Of a DNA stretch of 64,000 nt, positions 8,639 through 17,048 are shown piece after piece. Positions within the stretch are counted from its first letter, which is position 1, and each line of letters starts with the position of its first letter. Location of the stretch: assembly GCA_964625575.1 (NCBI GenBank), contig CAZVBQ010000013.1, positions 1 through 64,000 of the forward strand, written 5' to 3'. Position numbers and translations under genes: made by a program. Source of the stretch: UTCHB3 sp964625575 (lineage in GTDB: Bacteria; Bacteroidota; Ignavibacteria; Ignavibacteriales; Ignavibacteriaceae). The notes under the pieces were generated by a model, which ran no database searches, had not been told where the DNA came from, and saw nothing but the letters and a program-made list of their open reading frames with translations.

Positions 8639-10762
8639 CTATTTTACCTTGTCAAGTAGTTCGGACGGCACATTTACCGTCGGGAAATCCTTGATAACTT
8701 TATTAATATAAATCTTTGCACGCTCTTTTTTATTGTAAGCGAGTTCGTATTGAGCACGCCTGAGTAGCATTGTACCGACAATACCTTCTATCTGCTCAAC
8801 GTAATAGTTCCGCACCCCGCCGGAACTGAAAACAAAATCGGGGTTGGGAGCAGAGACATAATCGTTCCCTGTCGTCAGTCTGTAAAAGAAGAGGTCAGGC
8901 ACAAGCTTTACACTGTCAGGCAATACTATCTCCTTGTTCGCTATCTCTTTCTCAAACACTTCGGGAGCGATATAAACAGTTCTGTGGGCTTTCATGTTGT
9001 TAAGAAGTATCGCCTGCATGACATCCCTGTAGGCACCTTCGATCACCTGAGCGGCATACGGGAGTTCACGCTCAAAAGGCACCACTTCCTTAAGAAAAAC
9101 ATCCGCTTCTTTTTTGAAAGAAGGGGTAAGCCATGGATATTTGTTGTCAAGTTGATTGTAGTACCATGACCGGCGGAGAAGTTCCTTGTCGATAACCGCC
9201 ACATCCTTCCTGATCCCTTCCACAAACTGGAAGTAGTAAGAAGCCGATATGAAATAATCCCACTGGTAGCTAAAGACCACGGAATTTTTAGGAGAACTAT
9301 CGAGAATGGCTTTTGTGTACTGCTCAAAAATGTAATTGTCGCTTTGATTTACTTCTCCATAAGTAACCCCTGCCTGGATCAGCACGAGAACTGCCGCCAC
9401 GCCCGCGGTCTTTTTGAGGTCATTCAGTCGTGAGTGGATAAACATCAAACCAAACACGGCCAGCAATGAAAAACCAACGTATGCCAACAGAAAATATGAA
9501 TCGAGATCGACGATGTCATAATTAATGGCATAAAGAACGGTTCCAAAGATCAGAAAAAGCGCTGTATAAAGAAGTTTTGTCGATTTTCCGATCAGGTAAA
9601 AAATACCAATTACCGAAACCACTAATGAGAGATAAAACTCTGTCGGCAGCCCCGAGAAAAATTTTACAAAGTTCTTAGCGGCAGCAGCGGAAGAACTGAA
9701 AAGCCATACCTGATACTGCTTTCCGGAAACGTGGCGCATTATATGCTCCCAGTCAACCGGATTTCCCCAGTTGATCAGCGGATCCATCGCGGCTCTTATG
9801 GGCATGTAAGAGTACAACAGGATCAGTACAGGGAAAAACAATCCGAGCATCAAACCAAGGGTGATAAATCCCTCCTTCGTCAATCTGAATCTCACGAAGA
9901 AGAGATAAGCAGTGGCCGGAATGATGAGAAGTGTAGTCATGTGGTTCGAGAAAGACAACGCCAACACGAAGGCGAAGATGAGCCATTGCAGTGGTGAGTG
10001 GTGAGTGGTGAGTGGTGAGTACTTTCCCATTTTGGAGTTCTCAGGTTCTGAAGTTCTCGAGTTCTCAGACTCTGAAGCTCTCAAGTTCTCAAGTTCTGAA
10101 GTTCTCAAGTTCTCAAGTTCTGAAGTTCTCAAGTTCTCAGGTTCTCTCGGTCCCACAAACGCTCGGACTAACGTATAAAACGCCGCGGAAATCAAAGCGA
10201 GATGAAGCGAATAAACTTCAACCGAGGTACTCTGAAACCATACAGTCTTACTGAAAGCAAATATCAGACCACCGGCAACTGAAAAAAGGATGAGGGCTGA
10301 AGGCTGATCCGCCCGCGGCGGGCTGAAGGCTGATCCGCCCGCGGCGGACAGACGGCTGATCCGCCCGCGGCGGACTGACGGCTGAACTTTTGCTGCCTTG
10401 CTTTTTTGGGCGGATTGCTGTTTTTTGCTTTTCTTGGTGGATGTGACCTTTTCAAAAGATGAAAAATTCTCAAGAATAAAAGCAACAGTTTTAATGAAAA
10501 AGTAAACACCCACAGATGTCGAAAGTACCGCGAAAAGGTTCAACTGATAAATCGTGGATACAGGCAATGGGATCAGCGTAAAAAGGTAACCCAGCATTGT
10601 AAACAAGGGGTAACCGGTCGGATGCGCAATTCCAAGCAGTGCCTGGGCGGATGCAAGTTCGCCTGTGTCTATCTGTAAGACAGACGGTGCCATGGTAGAA
10701 TAATAGACAAGAAAAACCACCAGAGTGGTCAGCGAAGCGTAATACTTTTTTAGAATCTCCAT
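8639..10762 (-). CDS. DUF2723 polytopic membrane protein, glycosyltransferase-like, with two repeat insertions
   Basis: This 707-residue protein opens with the DUF2723 signature (APSVLQIDTGELASAQALL, then AHPTGYPLFTMLGYL) and has many predicted membrane helices. The family is thought to contain GT-C type glycosyltransferases acting on lipid-linked sugars. The C-terminal 200 residues are probably periplasmic. Two stretches do not look native. Residues about 126-158 (RRGRIS and SAAGGSAF) are encoded by three 26-bp repeats. Residues about 205-258 (ENLRTSEL repeated, then TTHHSPL) are encoded by octamer and heptamer tracts. Both lie between membrane helices and keep the frame open. The start overlaps the glnE stop (TGATG), which implies translational coupling. 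Confidence 0.86.
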   Translation of the reverse strand: MEILKKYYASLTTLVVFLVYYSTMAPSVLQIDTGELASAQALLGIAHPTGYPLFTMLGYLFTLIPLPVSTIYQLNLFAVLSTSVGVYFFIKTVAFILENFSSFEKVTSTKKSKKQQSAQKSKAAKVQPSVRRGRISRLSAAGGSAFSPPRADQPSALILFSVAGGLIFAFSKTVWFQSTSVEVYSLHLALISAAFYTLVRAFVGPREPENLRTSELENLRTSELENLRASESENSRTSEPENSKMGKYSPLTTHHSPLQWLIFAFVLALSFSNHMTTLLIIPATAYLFFVRFRLTKEGFITLGLMLGLFFPVLILLYSYMPIRAAMDPLINWGNPVDWEHIMRHVSGKQYQVWLFSSSAAAAKNFVKFFSGLPTEFYLSLVVSVIGIFYLIGKSTKLLYTALFLIFGTVLYAINYDIVDLDSYFLLAYVGFSLLAVFGLMFIHSRLNDLKKTAGVAAVLVLIQAGVTYGEVNQSDNYIFEQYTKAILDSSPKNSVVFSYQWDYFISASYYFQFVEGIRKDVAVIDKELLRRSWYYNQLDNKYPWLTPSFKKEADVFLKEVVPFERELPYAAQVIEGAYRDVMQAILLNNMKAHRTVYIAPEVFEKEIANKEIVLPDSVKLVPDLFFYRLTTGNDYVSAPNPDFVFSSGGVRNYYVEQIEGIVGTMLLRRAQYELAYNKKERAKIYINKVIKDFPTVNVPSELLDKVK
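9991..10146. repeat. Intragenic heptamer (GGTGAGT) and octamer (AAGTTCTC/AAGTTCTG) tracts
   Basis: Bases 9991-10020 are GTGGTGAGT-type heptamers, and 10035-10146 are octamers such as AAGTTCTC, AAGTTCTG and CAGGTTCT. Three octamers make 24 bp, so the tract reads as the 8-residue repeat ENLRTSEL within the DUF2723 gene. The same octamer family is intergenic at 60148-60237. The usual home of these tracts is non-coding, so this copy is likely an insertion or expansion in a loop. Confidence 0.88.
10302..10373. repeat. Three 26-bp repeats with CCGCCCGCGGCGG hairpin inside the DUF2723 gene
   Basis: The unit GGCTGATCCGCCCGCGGCGG starts at 10302, 10328 and 10354, a 26-bp period. Because 26 is not a multiple of three, each copy is read in a different frame, yet none gives a stop. 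Three copies total 78 bp, so the host frame is kept. The GC-rich core can form a small hairpin. Confidence 0.88.
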
Positions 10763-13680
10763 CAGCCTTTAAAGATTTGTTGAAAGATCTCGTTGTTCTT
10801 CTTCAATGTTGAATTTATCGCGGTCGTCATTTCTTCATACGAACCGAACTGCAGGAAGCGGTACAGCAGTTCCCCCTTCTGTTTCGAAGGTAAAACCACA
10901 TTTGACGTTTTATAAATACATTCAATTGCCAGTCGTACCCTCCTGAGAAGATTGAATCCCTCGAGAAGTACCTCCGCATCCTCATACCTCATACCCTCAT
11001 ACCTCATACCCTCATACCTCATACCCTCATACCCCGGCAGGCGGATCATACTCAACACCTCCCTGTTCCCCTTGCCACACAGAAATTTTAAATTTCCGGA
11101 ATTCAAAAGTACGAGGTATTGAGTTATAAATTCAATATCGGTGGTGCCGCCCCGTCCCTTGATAAAGTCGGTGAGACTCGATAAACCTGAAAGGGCAACA
11201 GGATAAAGCCTTTTACGCATTTCAAAGATTTCTTTAGATAAACTATTGTGATCCAAAGCGACAACTTTCTGCGAAAAGAGGCCCAAAAATCGCTCGAAAA
11301 GACTTCCATCACCGTGTAAGAAAGAGATCTTGGTGAGTGACTGGATCTCCCAGGTCGCGATTCTTTTCTCGAAGTATTGCCCGTACGCGTTGATATCCCA
11401 TACAATCTGAGCACTTTTCCCCTCGGGCCTGAGACGGCAGTCGACGCCAAGGGGCGACATTTCCTCACGAATTCGCGCAAGTAAGGAGATAAAACGGGCC
11501 TCCACATCGGGATGCTTAGTCATATCGTCAACCACTACAATAAGATCGGCGTCGGAATACAAGTGCATCTCCCCGATCGAGAAACTGCCCGCAACCGCGA
11601 CAAAATACGAGCCTTCAGATGGTGGTTGTTTTGATATTAATCGCTTAACCTTGGTGCGGAGTGTCGTTGAAAGGGATGCTGAAGCCTTCACCTCATCGAT
11701 GAAACCGAGCATAAACTGAGAAGACACGAGGAACAACAGAGCTTTTGTTGAAAGAAACTGATCTTCTTCGGGGTCGATTTCCTCAAAAAGCTTTCCTGAA
11801 AAAATGAGGTCCTTGAGTGAATGATCTTCCAGTAAAAGATTAACTGAAAATTCAGAATACTCACACAGCGTCATTATCGACCATAGCACGAAGTTATCCT
11901 TCATCGCCTCGTACCAGTATGAAGGGAAGGCGGTTCGGCCGATTATTTTGGCGAGATTGGACAAAATTGTGTCAGGTGAACGCGTTTTTGAAAGATCTTC
12001 CAAGAATCGTTCTTCGATTTCCATCCAAAGTGAAGTGGTGCGGGAGTCGAACTCCCTGATTTCAACAAGCCCTTTCCCTTCTTTGAGGAAGAGAAGATTT
12101 TTCCGGGCCCTGGTTTGATCCCTGAAGAAGGAGATATCCTGCTGCGGTTTTTCCGTGACGGCATCACTTCCCACAACCGACTCATAGATTTTCCGTACCT
12201 GCTTCCGGTAACCCGCGAGCACTTTATCGAACTCCTCATTGATGGCAAAGCCAAGGTAAACGGTCATGCTCTTCAAGATATCCCCGTTGGAGGGGATGAC
12301 ATGCGTTTGCCGGTCATTCATAAGTTGCAGATAATGCTCGATCTTCCTGTAAAATATGTATGCCTGCCGGAGAGTTGAAGCCTCTTTATTTGAGAGAATT
12401 CCTGCTTCTTCAAGTAGATCTATCGCCGTAAAGGTGTTCCCCGTTCTCAACTTCGGATTCCGTCCCGCGTTAAGCAGTTGAAGCGCCTGAACCGCGAACT
12501 CAATATCTCTTATTCCTCCCTTGAATAGCTTGATGTTGTTGGCATCACCGATAGTGCGCAACATTTCGTTACGAAGTGTCGCCACTTGCTCAACGGGCGA
12601 TCTGAAAAACGATACCGGATAAACGAAAGGTGTCACAGAATTGATGAACCGGGTGTAAAGCGACCGGTCACCACACAGGAACCCTGCCTTTATCAGCATC
12701 TGCCTCTCCCAGTTTGCCCCCCGCGTCTCATAATATAGCAAGGTATCGCGGAGTGTCCTTGCCAAAGGCGCGGCATGACCGTCGGGACGCAACCTGAAAT
12801 CAACACGGAAAAGATATCCCGCCTCAGTAGGAGTCACTGCCGACTCGGTGAACAGGATGATTGTGTCATTCAGGAGTTCAAAATACTCTTTCCCGTTCGG
12901 AAGGGTGAAATTCTCTTCAAAGACCACAATCAGATCGATATCCGAACTATAATTCAGTTCACCACCCCCAAGCTTTCCCAAGGATATCACGGCAAAAGAA
13001 TTGAGCTTTTGGAGTAAGGGTGAATCGCTTTCCGGCGGCAGTAGTATCCCCGCCAAATGATCAAAACCAAACTGCCTGATACCGTACTTCTGAAGTGTTT
13101 TTTCAAACGCGGCTATAAAAAGTGCCTCTGAAAGAACAGTGGCAATCACCGACATTTCGGCAGTGGCCTGTTTAAGGTCAAAGTTTCCTGTCAGGTCTTT
13201 CACCCCTGTCGAGAGCATCTCCCGCCTTTTGGCGCTTTTGATCGAGTTAACCCTTGACTCAAACGATCTCAGATTAACCAATGAACCCATTATCTGTTCC
13301 CTGTAAGAGTCAATTTCAAGGGATGATTCAAGATGTGATGGCTCAAAGAGCGTGTACGCGAAACCGGGATTTCTCACAAGGATATCGGTAAGATAATTAC
13401 TGTTTGCGGCTATAAGAAGGAGAATCTCCAAGTGCAACGGATATTGAAGCAGATCGCGAAGAAGCTGTGTCCTGTTAAAACCACCTTCAATAATCCTTAT
13501 GAAATTGTTCTCACACCCACGGTGGAAGTGGTACCTCCCGGTATTTTGCCCGATCAGACATAGTAACTCATCCACCTCTGAGGCAGAGATCGCGCCGGCT
13601 GAAAGGTCTGTTATTCTGTGCTGAAATTCTTCCGTGAGAGGCAAATAGTTTCTGTGTAAATTTAATAAATACCGGAACAA
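10762..13680 (-). CDS. glnE: Glutamine synthetase adenylyltransferase/adenylyl-removing enzyme GlnE
   Basis: GlnE adenylylates glutamine synthetase to switch it off and removes AMP to switch it on, under PII control. The 972 residues show both halves. The first nucleotidyltransferase domain has GKLGGGELNYSSDIDLI (near 240), and the second has GSFSIGEMHLYSDADLI (near 705). Metal-binding Asp pairs are present in both. Length matches the family. Near residue 885-900 the sequence reads YEGMR three times, encoded by a 15-bp repeat absent from normal GlnE. Its stop overlaps the start of the DUF2723 gene. A PII gene lies about 10 kb away, so the partner protein is present. Confidence 0.94.
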   Translation of the reverse strand: MFRYLLNLHRNYLPLTEEFQHRITDLSAGAISASEVDELLCLIGQNTGRYHFHRGCENNFIRIIEGGFNRTQLLRDLLQYPLHLEILLLIAANSNYLTDILVRNPGFAYTLFEPSHLESSLEIDSYREQIMGSLVNLRSFESRVNSIKSAKRREMLSTGVKDLTGNFDLKQATAEMSVIATVLSEALFIAAFEKTLQKYGIRQFGFDHLAGILLPPESDSPLLQKLNSFAVISLGKLGGGELNYSSDIDLIVVFEENFTLPNGKEYFELLNDTIILFTESAVTPTEAGYLFRVDFRLRPDGHAAPLARTLRDTLLYYETRGANWERQMLIKAGFLCGDRSLYTRFINSVTPFVYPVSFFRSPVEQVATLRNEMLRTIGDANNIKLFKGGIRDIEFAVQALQLLNAGRNPKLRTGNTFTAIDLLEEAGILSNKEASTLRQAYIFYRKIEHYLQLMNDRQTHVIPSNGDILKSMTVYLGFAINEEFDKVLAGYRKQVRKIYESVVGSDAVTEKPQQDISFFRDQTRARKNLLFLKEGKGLVEIREFDSRTTSLWMEIEERFLEDLSKTRSPDTILSNLAKIIGRTAFPSYWYEAMKDNFVLWSIMTLCEYSEFSVNLLLEDHSLKDLIFSGKLFEEIDPEEDQFLSTKALLFLVSSQFMLGFIDEVKASASLSTTLRTKVKRLISKQPPSEGSYFVAVAGSFSIGEMHLYSDADLIVVVDDMTKHPDVEARFISLLARIREEMSPLGVDCRLRPEGKSAQIVWDINAYGQYFEKRIATWEIQSLTKISFLHGDGSLFERFLGLFSQKVVALDHNSLSKEIFEMRKRLYPVALSGLSSLTDFIKGRGGTTDIEFITQYLVLLNSGNLKFLCGKGNREVLSMIRLPGYEGMRYEGMRYEGMRYEDAEVLLEGFNLLRRVRLAIECIYKTSNVVLPSKQKGELLYRFLQFGSYEEMTTAINSTLKKNNEIFQQIFKG
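10981..11034. repeat. In-frame CTCATAC-type tract inside glnE (YEGMR repeats)
   Basis: CTCATACCTCATACC units repeat with a 15-bp period, giving tandem YEGMR pentapeptides in GlnE. The same CTCATAC words occur in the intergenic tract at 7528-7559. The 15-bp period leaves the reading frame intact, so the copy number could vary without breaking the gene. Confidence 0.85.
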
Positions 13681-13817
13681 ATTTAAGGTTTATCGCTATA
13701 TTGCATTCAGTCAGTTAAAAATTATCCCTGTCATCATCTCAAAACAAATTTGACTTCCCTTTCTCAGAGCCGGATTTCACCGATCTGACATTTAATCGAA
13801 CAATAACGGAGTTACAC

Positions 13818-16406
13818 ATGAAAAACACTCTTGCAAAAGCCGCGGCTTCGGCTGTGGTTATCCTCATCACACTTGGATTTGCCTGGTCGTCAGCATCAGA
13901 GACCGGGCACTACTCTGCTGATGAATTTCTCAAGTTCCGGGTTGAACGGAAAAAACTGAAAAAACCAAGTCATGGATCCCCCGATGAAGCCGTTAAATGG
14001 CTTATCATGCAAAGAGAGTCGGCAACAGGTTCGATACCTGCTGACTGGCGCAGAAAGGCGTATGATCACATCGCCAAATTCAATCTTAAAAGTTCATCCG
14101 CGGAAGAATTCAGCTGGACTGCACACGGTCCCGGTAATATTGGCGGCAGGATCCGTGCCATGGTGGTTAATCCTGTAGATACCAACATTATTTACGTCGG
14201 CGCCGCGAGCGGTGGCGTTTGGAAGACGATCGATGGAGGCGCAAGCTGGTCACCACTTAAAGACCTGATGGAGAATCTCGCCGTTAATGCCCTCGTTATG
14301 GATCCCTCTAATCCTGATGTTCTTTATGCCGGTACGGGTGAGGGATTTTTCAATGTTGACGCCCTTCAGGGTGAAGGCATCTTCAAAACAACCGATGGTG
14401 GAGCGAGCTGGACCCAGTTGGCTTCAACGCTGGGTAATGACTTCAGTTTCGTGAATAAACTCGCCTTTGATGCTAATACCGGCACATTGTGGGCAGCCAC
14501 CCGTGCGGGATTATTTTACTCATCAAATGGCGGGGTGAGTTTTTCACAAAGATCACTTCCTGATAACTCAAACGTATCAGATATTTCAATTTCGGGTTCC
14601 AACCCGGCTACAATTCTCGTGGCACGCGGGTTGTATCAGCAAGGAGAGATCTACCGCAGCACAAACGGCGGCACTTCATTTTCACGGAGCTTTACACGCT
14701 CCGGGGTGGGCAGATTAGTGGTAGCTTTCGCGCCATCAAATCCTTCAATCGCGTACGCCTCCGGACAGGATCTTAGCACTGACCAGTGCGCTGCTTTCTT
14801 GAAATCGACCAACGGTGGCTCTTCCTGGACTGATGTCACGATCCCGGGACCCACGGCATCAGGCGATCCCACATTCACGGGTAAACAGGCTTGGTACAAC
14901 ATGATCGTGGCAGTTCACCCCACTAATCCTAATGTTGTTTATGCCGCGGGACTTGATGCTTTCGGTTCCGACAACGGCGGCACTTCATGGGAACAGATAT
15001 CCCAGTGGGATGCCGAGAGGACAGAGCCCAATTTCGTTCATGCAGATCACCACATAATTGTTTTCAACCCGCTGAATCCAAATACTGTTTACTCTGGAAA
15101 TGATGGTGGTGTTTACAGAAGTTACGACGGCGGTTCTGCATGGAAGTCGCTGAATAACGGACTTGCCATCACTCAGTTCTACTATGGCGCGGTTCACCCC
15201 ACACTTTTCAGGCTTTATGGCGGCTGCCAGGACAACGGAACCATCGCGACTGATGGATCCGCCAACTGGACAGAGATCATAGGCGGGGATGGCGGGGCCA
15301 CTGAAGTTGACTACAACGAACCTGATTATGTTTACGGTGAGTACACCAATTTTTGTTTCTACAAGTCAACAGATGGCGGAGCCAATTTTACCAAATCGAT
15401 GAACGGAATACCGATTGGTCCCGGAGCCTTTGACGGAACCACTGACAGAACCCTCTTCATCTCACCGTTTGTTATGGACCCCAACGATCCGCAAATTCTC
15501 ATCGGCGGTACATACAGGGTTTGGAAGACTACCGACCGCGCCGCAAGCTGGAACCCCATTTCGGGTGATCTCACAGGTGACGGTACCGGCACAGAGGGAG
15601 CCACCATTTCAGCTCTCGCGATCGCCAAGGGTAATTCAGATGTGATCTACATCGCCACGACAGGCGGCAAGGTTCAGGTTACCACTAACGGAGGTACTTC
15701 CTGGAGCCTCAGAGAGAATGGACTGCCGGAGGCCTACGCGACGAGAATTGCCACTGACCCGGCAGATCCTGCAACGGCTTATGTTTCGTTTTCTGGATTT
15801 GCCGCCGGCATCAAGGTATACAAAACCACAAATTATGGCGCGAATTGGTCAAATATCTCCGGAAACTTGCCAAACATCCCGGTTAACTCGATCCTTGTAG
15901 TTCCTACGAGAAATGACGCTGTCTTTGCCGGAACCGATCTCGGTGTTTTCACAACCACAGATGGAGGTACCAACTGGTTCAGGGATGGACTGAGTCTGCC
16001 AAATGTTGCCGTTTTCGATCTCGATTACAGGGCTTCAGATGACAGGATATTCGCGCACACCCATGGAAGAGGTGTTTTCTCAACACCCGCGGGTCCCACT
16101 TCCGTGAAGGAATCGGGTTCCAACCCCGGAACATTCTCACTCATGCAGAACTTCCCCAATCCTTTCAACCCGGAAACAAAGATCAGGTTCACCCTCCCAT
16201 CAGTGGGCGAAGTGAAGATAAATATCTACGATTCCCAAGGGAAGGAAGTGGCGGTTCTTCTTAATCAGACGATGAACCCCGGCACCTTCGAGGTTGAATG
16301 GAATGGTACCGGCCGTTCAGGTACTAAACTCAGCTCGGGTATCTATTTCTGCCGTTTAACTTCCGGATCAACCCATAAAACTATTAAGATGATCCTGAAC
16401 AAGTAA
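13818..16406 (+). CDS. T9SS cargo: Vps10/BNR-type beta-propeller with type A sorting domain
   Basis: The 862-residue precursor starts with a signal peptide (about 1-27). It then has many Asp-box/BNR-like blades (TIDGGASW, TTDGGASW, STNGGSSW), resembling sortilin/Vps10 propellers. The last 85-90 residues are a T9SS type A sorting domain (FSLMQNFPNPFNPETKIRF to GIYFCRLTSG to KTIKMILNK). It should cross the inner membrane by Sec and the outer membrane by T9SS. It is a close relative of the protein at 17049-20102: both share the N-terminal pro-region pattern (SADEF/MADFI, PDEA.KW, QR.SATG.IP). BNR motifs here do not imply sialidase activity. The ligand or substrate is unknown. Confidence 0.9.
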   Translation: MKNTLAKAAASAVVILITLGFAWSSASETGHYSADEFLKFRVERKKLKKPSHGSPDEAVKWLIMQRESATGSIPADWRRKAYDHIAKFNLKSSSAEEFSWTAHGPGNIGGRIRAMVVNPVDTNIIYVGAASGGVWKTIDGGASWSPLKDLMENLAVNALVMDPSNPDVLYAGTGEGFFNVDALQGEGIFKTTDGGASWTQLASTLGNDFSFVNKLAFDANTGTLWAATRAGLFYSSNGGVSFSQRSLPDNSNVSDISISGSNPATILVARGLYQQGEIYRSTNGGTSFSRSFTRSGVGRLVVAFAPSNPSIAYASGQDLSTDQCAAFLKSTNGGSSWTDVTIPGPTASGDPTFTGKQAWYNMIVAVHPTNPNVVYAAGLDAFGSDNGGTSWEQISQWDAERTEPNFVHADHHIIVFNPLNPNTVYSGNDGGVYRSYDGGSAWKSLNNGLAITQFYYGAVHPTLFRLYGGCQDNGTIATDGSANWTEIIGGDGGATEVDYNEPDYVYGEYTNFCFYKSTDGGANFTKSMNGIPIGPGAFDGTTDRTLFISPFVMDPNDPQILIGGTYRVWKTTDRAASWNPISGDLTGDGTGTEGATISALAIAKGNSDVIYIATTGGKVQVTTNGGTSWSLRENGLPEAYATRIATDPADPATAYVSFSGFAAGIKVYKTTNYGANWSNISGNLPNIPVNSILVVPTRNDAVFAGTDLGVFTTTDGGTNWFRDGLSLPNVAVFDLDYRASDDRIFAHTHGRGVFSTPAGPTSVKESGSNPGTFSLMQNFPNPFNPETKIRFTLPSVGEVKINIYDSQGKEVAVLLNQTMNPGTFEVEWNGTGRSGTKLSSGIYFCRLTSGSTHKTIKMILNK

Positions 16407-16417
16407 GTTTAAAGTTA

Positions 16418-16524
16418 CGCGTGCCGCAGGCATCCCTTTGGGAGATTTCACGGATGACACACAGATTTCACGGATAAATTAACAATCTGCGAAATCCGTG
16501 TTAAATCCGTGTCATCCGTGTAAC
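16418..16524. repeat. Mini-palindromes plus inverted CACGGAT-type repeat
   Basis: TGCCGCAGGCA and TCCCTTTGGGA are two adjacent mini-palindromes. From 16444 there follow units such as ATTTCACGGAT and GACACACAG, and from 16483 their inverted counterparts (AAATCCGTG, TCATCCGTG). The right arm can pair with the left to form a long hairpin. It lies between the first T9SS gene and the lipoprotein gene and might end the upstream transcript. There is no clean U-tract except TTTTTT after 16524. Confidence 0.7.
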
Positions 16525-16564
16525 TTTTTTAATAAATACTTGATTTTTCTCACCGTGGTAATAC

Positions 16565-16580
16565 AATTTAAAGGTTATAT
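16565..16580 (+). promoter_or_regulatory. Possible promoter element AATTTAAAGGTTATAT
   Basis: The word AATTTAAAGGTT lies about 30 bp before the lipoprotein start. Near-identical words are at 20321-20332 (AATTTACAGGTT, before secA) and 13680-13690 (AATTTAAGGTT, before the first T9SS gene). In each case an AT-rich TATA-like stretch follows. A shared promoter element is inferred from three cases only. Confidence 0.35.
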
Positions 16581-16606
16581 TTACTGATCTAATTGAGGAA
16601 CATCCC

Positions 16607-17026
16607 ATGCGTTTAGCAACAATTCTACTCTTCTCTATCCTTCTTGCGGGCTTTTGGGGCTGTCGAATCAGTGACCAGAGCAACCTGGAGCAAGGCAGCA
16701 ATAATAACTCCGGCACAACGATCCAAACGAATAAAACCGTGGCTATTGTACAGATATTAAAACTTTCTGTCGTAAGTGAAACGGAGTGGACCGCCCGTGT
16801 AGTAGTTACACGGCTTTTCCAGGATGATGCCTACCCAAGTATCGCCGTACTTAATGGTCAGTATGAGGTGAAACCAAACTTCAGACTTGATGAAGAGCAT
16901 AAGATATCAAGCAACGAGGAGAACGACGCGCTTTCAGCATTCGCGAAGAAGAAGGAAGGCGATCTTGTAAGAGTGGAAATGTTCATGAGTGAAAACGGAT
17001 GGTTCATTAACAAGGTAATTAAATAA
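16607..17026 (+). CDS. Small putative lipoprotein of unknown function
   Basis: This 139-residue protein starts with a lipoprotein-type signal, MRLATILLFSILLAGFWGC, where Cys19 would be lipidated. The residues just before it (FWG) are an imperfect lipobox. No domain was recognised. The mature part has beta-rich character with two clusters of charged residues. GAGG before the ATG is a reasonable ribosome site. It sits between two T9SS propeller paralogues and ends 22 bp before the second one, so those two are probably co-transcribed. Any role in secretion or processing of its neighbours is only a guess. Confidence 0.72.
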   Translation: MRLATILLFSILLAGFWGCRISDQSNLEQGSNNNSGTTIQTNKTVAIVQILKLSVVSETEWTARVVVTRLFQDDAYPSIAVLNGQYEVKPNFRLDEEHKISSNEENDALSAFAKKKEGDLVRVEMFMSENGWFINKVIK

Positions 17027-17048
17027 TTCCCCCGGAGGAGAATTTTTC

